From: an uncultured bacterium
Lineage (GTDB): Bacteria; Bacillota; Clostridia; Lachnospirales; Lachnospiraceae
Reading direction: 5' to 3'
Length of the DNA stretch: 64,000 nucleotides
Assembly: GCA_947243845.1 (NCBI GenBank)
Contig: CAMXIF010000004.1
Coordinates: 1 to 64,000, forward strand
This document shows, piece after piece, positions 61,583 to 64,000 of the stretch. Position numbers and translations under genes: made by a program. A model generated the notes under the pieces. The model was given only the letters and a program-made list of their open reading frames with translations. It had not been told where the DNA came from and searched no databases. How positions within the stretch are numbered: the first letter of the stretch is position 1; the number at the start of each line of letters is the position of its first letter.

Positions 61583-61606
61583 GGATGTCCGAAAAGCCTG
61601 ACATCC
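61583..61606 (-). other. Leader hairpin upstream of the FAD oxidoreductase gene
   Basis: GGATGTC (61583-61589) and GACATCC (61600-61606) form a perfect seven-pair stem with a 10-nt loop, between the candidate promoter and the gene. Not followed by a U-run, so probably not a terminator. Confidence 0.5.
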
Positions 61607-61654
61607 GTTATTTATGATAATTGTTCACGTCATCTGACATATAACCCCACAAAG

Positions 61655-61683
61655 ATTGTATTCTTTTTGAATAGATTTGTACA
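61655..61683 (-). promoter_or_regulatory. Probable promoter of the glycan gene operon
   Basis: On the minus strand TGTACA (61678-61683) and TACAAT (61655-61660), spacer 17. It would drive FAD oxidoreductase, two GT2s and degT. It lies just downstream of the exported-protein stop at 61721. Confidence 0.45.
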
Positions 61684-61720
61684 GCTTTTTGTGTTTTTTA
61701 ATAATGCAAATAATTTTCTG

Positions 61721-62842
61721 TCAGTTAATCAGATAGGTGACCTGTACCCCGTTAAAAGTGATATGGGCCGAACCACTTCCGCTTCCATGCCCGGATTTAT
61801 GAACCCACACACTTCCGGATGCCTCCACATAGATATGCTGTGTGGTAATCGGCAGAGCCATGGCATCTATGACAAATTCAGCAGCAGATCTGTCAGACCC
61901 CGAACCAATAGCCTGTCCGCTCTCATCATAGACCACGTAACTGATAGAACCGTGCCCACTGGTTGCATTTTCTTTGTCTGCTCTCTCCCCGTCAGTATCA
62001 GCATCCACATCTAACCTCAATTTCGTGAGCAGTCTTTTGGCTTCTCCTTCCAGATTCCATACCGGTATCAACTCTGATCGTACTGTCACACTGAGTGGCT
62101 CTGTCGTTTGTTTGCTCTTGACACTGACCGACACGCCGCTTCCATCCCTTCCTGATACGGTGTACGGTGCAGTCTCATTGACACCGCTGTAAAGAAGGCT
62201 GATGATATTGACGATCGTCTCACTGGTCTGTCCGTGCCCTTTTTCAAAATAACTCTGATTATCCGCACCGGTTCCAAGAAGCAGATGACCGTCCACCCAG
62301 GCTGCCGTTCCTGCAGACAAATTCTCCGCCGCCGCAGGCCTGATCTCAACTGCCGCACAGGCCGCCTCGTCCTCCACCGTGGTGAGAATGCCCTCTTTGG
62401 TCTGATACAGCATAGTGCCCGCCTCGTATCCATAGGCCGCAGTATCTACCGGAACCGACTGGCTGGCTGCCACCCCTTCCAGCAATGCATTAAAATCCAC
62501 AGTCAGCGGATCCACACTGTGCTCCGCCGCCGGACTGACATGTGTCACCTTAAGCATATCATTGGTCTGCATCGGTATCCCATCTCCCGTGGTCAGATAA
62601 GTCCCCATGGAAGCCAGCTGACTGGAAATACCCTGCTTAAATAAATCCATCCGGTCCGCTAACTGATACAGATCCTGAGAATTTAACACTACACTGTGCT
62701 CCCCTTCCTGATAGACAATCCTGCCCTTCGATTGCAATAGCTGTCTCGTGGTGCCCTGCGGATTCTCCTCCGCCATCACTGCCTTGCAAGCGCCAAACAC
62801 CATTGCCGCCGCCATCACTGCTGCTACCGTTTTCTTATTCAT
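61721..62842 (-). CDS. Exported protein of unknown function
   Basis: 373 residues from the ATG at 62842 (GGAGG 6 nt upstream). A signal peptide (MNKKTVAAVMAAAMVFGACKAVMA) with an AxA-type end predicts export; the FGAC is a poor lipobox, so secretion rather than lipid anchoring is more likely. The mature part is Ser/Thr/Ala/Gly-rich and beta-like. The C-terminal segment (GSVWVHKSGHGSGSGSAHIT) has a His/Gly/Ser-rich repeat. I do not recognise a family. Its own promoter and palindromic site lie upstream. Cell-surface or extracellular role inferred from the signal peptide only. Confidence 0.75.
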   Translation of the reverse strand: MNKKTVAAVMAAAMVFGACKAVMAEENPQGTTRQLLQSKGRIVYQEGEHSVVLNSQDLYQLADRMDLFKQGISSQLASMGTYLTTGDGIPMQTNDMLKVTHVSPAAEHSVDPLTVDFNALLEGVAASQSVPVDTAAYGYEAGTMLYQTKEGILTTVEDEAACAAVEIRPAAAENLSAGTAAWVDGHLLLGTGADNQSYFEKGHGQTSETIVNIISLLYSGVNETAPYTVSGRDGSGVSVSVKSKQTTEPLSVTVRSELIPVWNLEGEAKRLLTKLRLDVDADTDGERADKENATSGHGSISYVVYDESGQAIGSGSDRSAAEFVIDAMALPITTQHIYVEASGSVWVHKSGHGSGSGSAHITFNGVQVTYLIN

Positions 62843-62870
62843 TTGTCCTCCGTTCCGAAGCATCGTAACA

Positions 62871-62885
62871 TGCCTGTCACAGGCA
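62871..62885. promoter_or_regulatory. Inverted repeat close to the start of the exported-protein gene
   Basis: TGCCTGT (62871-62877) and ACAGGCA (62879-62885) form a perfect 7-bp inverted repeat with one base between, 30 bp before the ATG. It could be a leader hairpin or a repressor site. Confidence 0.35.
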
Positions 62886-62988
62886 GTCCGCGCTTCTTAC
62901 TATAGTATTTTCGTATCGTAGGAATTCTGTGGCAGACTGCCGCCTGAGATATTTTCAGATTTGTTATCAGAATATTCAGATTCCCGGA

Positions 62989-63029
62989 TATCGTACGATA
63001 ACTGTAGCATATGCCGGCGGAACTGTAAA
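62989..63029 (-). promoter_or_regulatory. Promoter and adjoining palindrome of the exported-protein gene
   Basis: On the minus strand TTTACA (63024-63029) and TACAGT (63001-63006), spacer 17. Immediately downstream is the perfect 12-bp palindrome TATCGTACGATA (62989-63000), overlapping the transcription start, with a half-site TATCGTA again near 62915. This is a classic repressor layout; the regulator is not in view. Confidence 0.5.
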
Positions 63030-63068
63030 GGGATGGAGCAGAGTTTATAGATTTTTCATTTTTTCATA

Positions 63069-64000
63069 TTATTCTTCCTGTCTTTCCGCCAGCAGCTGCA
63101 TAGGCTCCCGTTTCAGGCTCTTATTCATCTTTCCCAGCGCGATTCCTGTCCCTGCTGCCACAATCAGAATCATACAGCAGAATCCGGGGAGACCCGTTTC
63201 CTCCACTTCCTCCACAATGACTTCATTACCCAGATTGACTGTTTTAGGCGTAAAAGATGTATCATAGTACTGCTTACCCGCATTGACAGAGGAAACCCTG
63301 CCGGAAATCATTGTTCCCGCTACTGCTCCCAGGATACTGCCAAGCAGCACTAACAATACAAATCCGGACAACATAGAGCGTCTGCACTGTGCCGGGCGCA
63401 TGCCCAGGGAGCGCTCAATGGCCGTCCTCTGTGCCTGCCTCGTGATGAATAAATGGCTGAAAAAGAACAATAAAAACCCTGTCAACACTACCCCTGCCGC
63501 CAGCAGAAAGAGGGATACCGTCTTCATATTTTCAATGCCGTCTTTCAGCTGAGAATATCCCATATCGTAAAAGGTAATTTCCAGATTATCTTTTCCGTAT
63601 ATTTCCCAGGCTTCCAGATACTTCTCAATGCTGCCATTGGGAATCTGAAAGGAAGTGGTGCCGTCCATCATAGGTCCAAAACCTATCAAATTTGTTCCAT
63701 TCCGGTTTTCGATGGATTTCATGGGCACAATCAACTCATCTTCCCCTATACAGAAAGCGTTGTCCGTATTATCTACGGATGCCAGATCGTAGATACCCAC
63801 CACCGTATAATCGGAAGTCTCAAATATCTCAAACGCTTCCCCTTTCTCATCAATCATCCCCTTCAAGTAGTGTCTGGGACTGCTTTCAAGCCGATACTTA
63901 CTCCCCGCATTCGCCGAAATATCCGTACTTAACAGGCGCACCTCAATCTGGTCTCCAAGAGATAGTCCATTGAATTCCATAAAATCCTTTGGCGCCAAAC
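63069..64000 (-). CDS. FtsX/MacB-type ABC permease, 5' end beyond the window
   Basis: The last ~310 residues of an FtsX permease. Extracellular part, then three membrane helices: VSLFLLAAGVVLTGFLLFFF, FVLLVLLGSILGAVAGTMIS and a last one near CCMILIVAAGTGIALG. The coupling motif is RTAIERSLGMRPAQC. It is clearly paralogous to the permease at 23310-25226 (shared TFYDxGYSxLKxGIxN and xRxxIERxxGM segments), showing two such exporters in one region. The ATPase and any regulator lie beyond the edge. Confidence 0.85.
   Translation of the reverse strand, partial: LAPKDFMEFNGLSLGDQIEVRLLSTDISANAGSKYRLESSPRHYLKGMIDEKGEAFEIFETSDYTVVGIYDLASVDNTDNAFCIGEDELIVPMKSIENRNGTNLIGFGPMMDGTTSFQIPNGSIEKYLEAWEIYGKDNLEITFYDMGYSQLKDGIENMKTVSLFLLAAGVVLTGFLLFFFSHLFITRQAQRTAIERSLGMRPAQCRRSMLSGFVLLVLLGSILGAVAGTMISGRVSSVNAGKQYYDTSFTPKTVNLGNEVIVEEVEETGLPGFCCMILIVAAGTGIALGKMNKSLKREPMQLLAERQEE

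Noticed and set aside
1-64000. tRNA, rRNA, CRISPR, insertion sequence or prophage
   Set aside because: I saw no cloverleaf, no repeat-spacer array, no transposase or phage genes. A small or degenerate element could be missed by eye.

Overview
The window reads as a chromosomal segment of a low-to-moderate GC Firmicute, most likely a Lachnospiraceae-type Clostridium relative. This rests on gene content and order: ylxM-ffh-rpsP-khpA-rimM-trmD-rplS followed by rbgA-rnhB-fliK-like-flhB-like, then yceD-rpmF-plsX-acpP-rnc-smc-ftsY, pta-ackA, a short SufB with SufC, a long clostridial-style PRPP synthetase, and many two-component, BlaI/BlaR and LytTR regulators. I see no rRNA, tRNA, CRISPR array, insertion sequence or prophage. 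Apart from prs, a PocR/MCP-like gene and tmcAL, all recognised genes lie on the minus strand.

Layout. 1-2.5 kb: der (cut by the window edge) divergent from prs. 2.5-5.9 kb: a receiver/HD-GYP protein downstream of a FapA (DUF342) protein that carries eight 26-residue repeats at its N-terminus. 6-9.5 kb: a large sensor kinase and its VanR-like regulator. 9.6-20.1 kb: a long housekeeping run for secretion, ribosome maturation and tRNA modification (pgeF, yraN, flhB-like, fliK-like, rnhB, lepB, rbgA, lepB, rplS, trmD, rimM, khpA, rpsP, ffh, ylxM). 20.3-21.2 kb: a lone plus-strand PocR/MCP-core protein. 21.3-27.1 kb: a BlaI/BlaR1-type pair followed by a MacB/FtsX-type ABC exporter. 27.2-31 kb: a DUF1905-like/C39-like protein, then yitT, a membrane-anchored GH25 protein and an AraC regulator.

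31-40 kb: ilvA, then ftsY-smc-rnc and acpP-plsX-rpmF-yceD. 40-42.9 kb: an ABC-2 exporter with LytTR and DUF3021 partners. 43-47.6 kb: alpha/beta hydrolase, ackA and pta, divergent from tmcAL. 47.6-51.6 kb: plsC, cardiolipin synthase and a minimal sufCB pair. 51.7-55.6 kb: sbcCD. 55.6-62.9 kb: an HPr-like protein lacking its catalytic histidine, a DUF6056-like polytopic membrane protein, a DegT aminotransferase, two GT2 glycosyltransferases, an FAD oxidoreductase and an exported protein, which together suggest surface glycan assembly. 63.1 kb to the end: a second, partial FtsX permease that is a paralogue of the one at 23.3 kb.

Most likely points of novelty are the 26-residue repeat array on FapA beside an HD-GYP response regulator, the BlaR1-like sensor with a Cys-rich non-penicillin-binding C-terminus controlling an FtsX exporter, the soluble PocR/MCP-core protein, the DUF1905-like/C39-like fusion, and the HPr without His15. 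Functions come from reading motifs by eye; no database search was possible.
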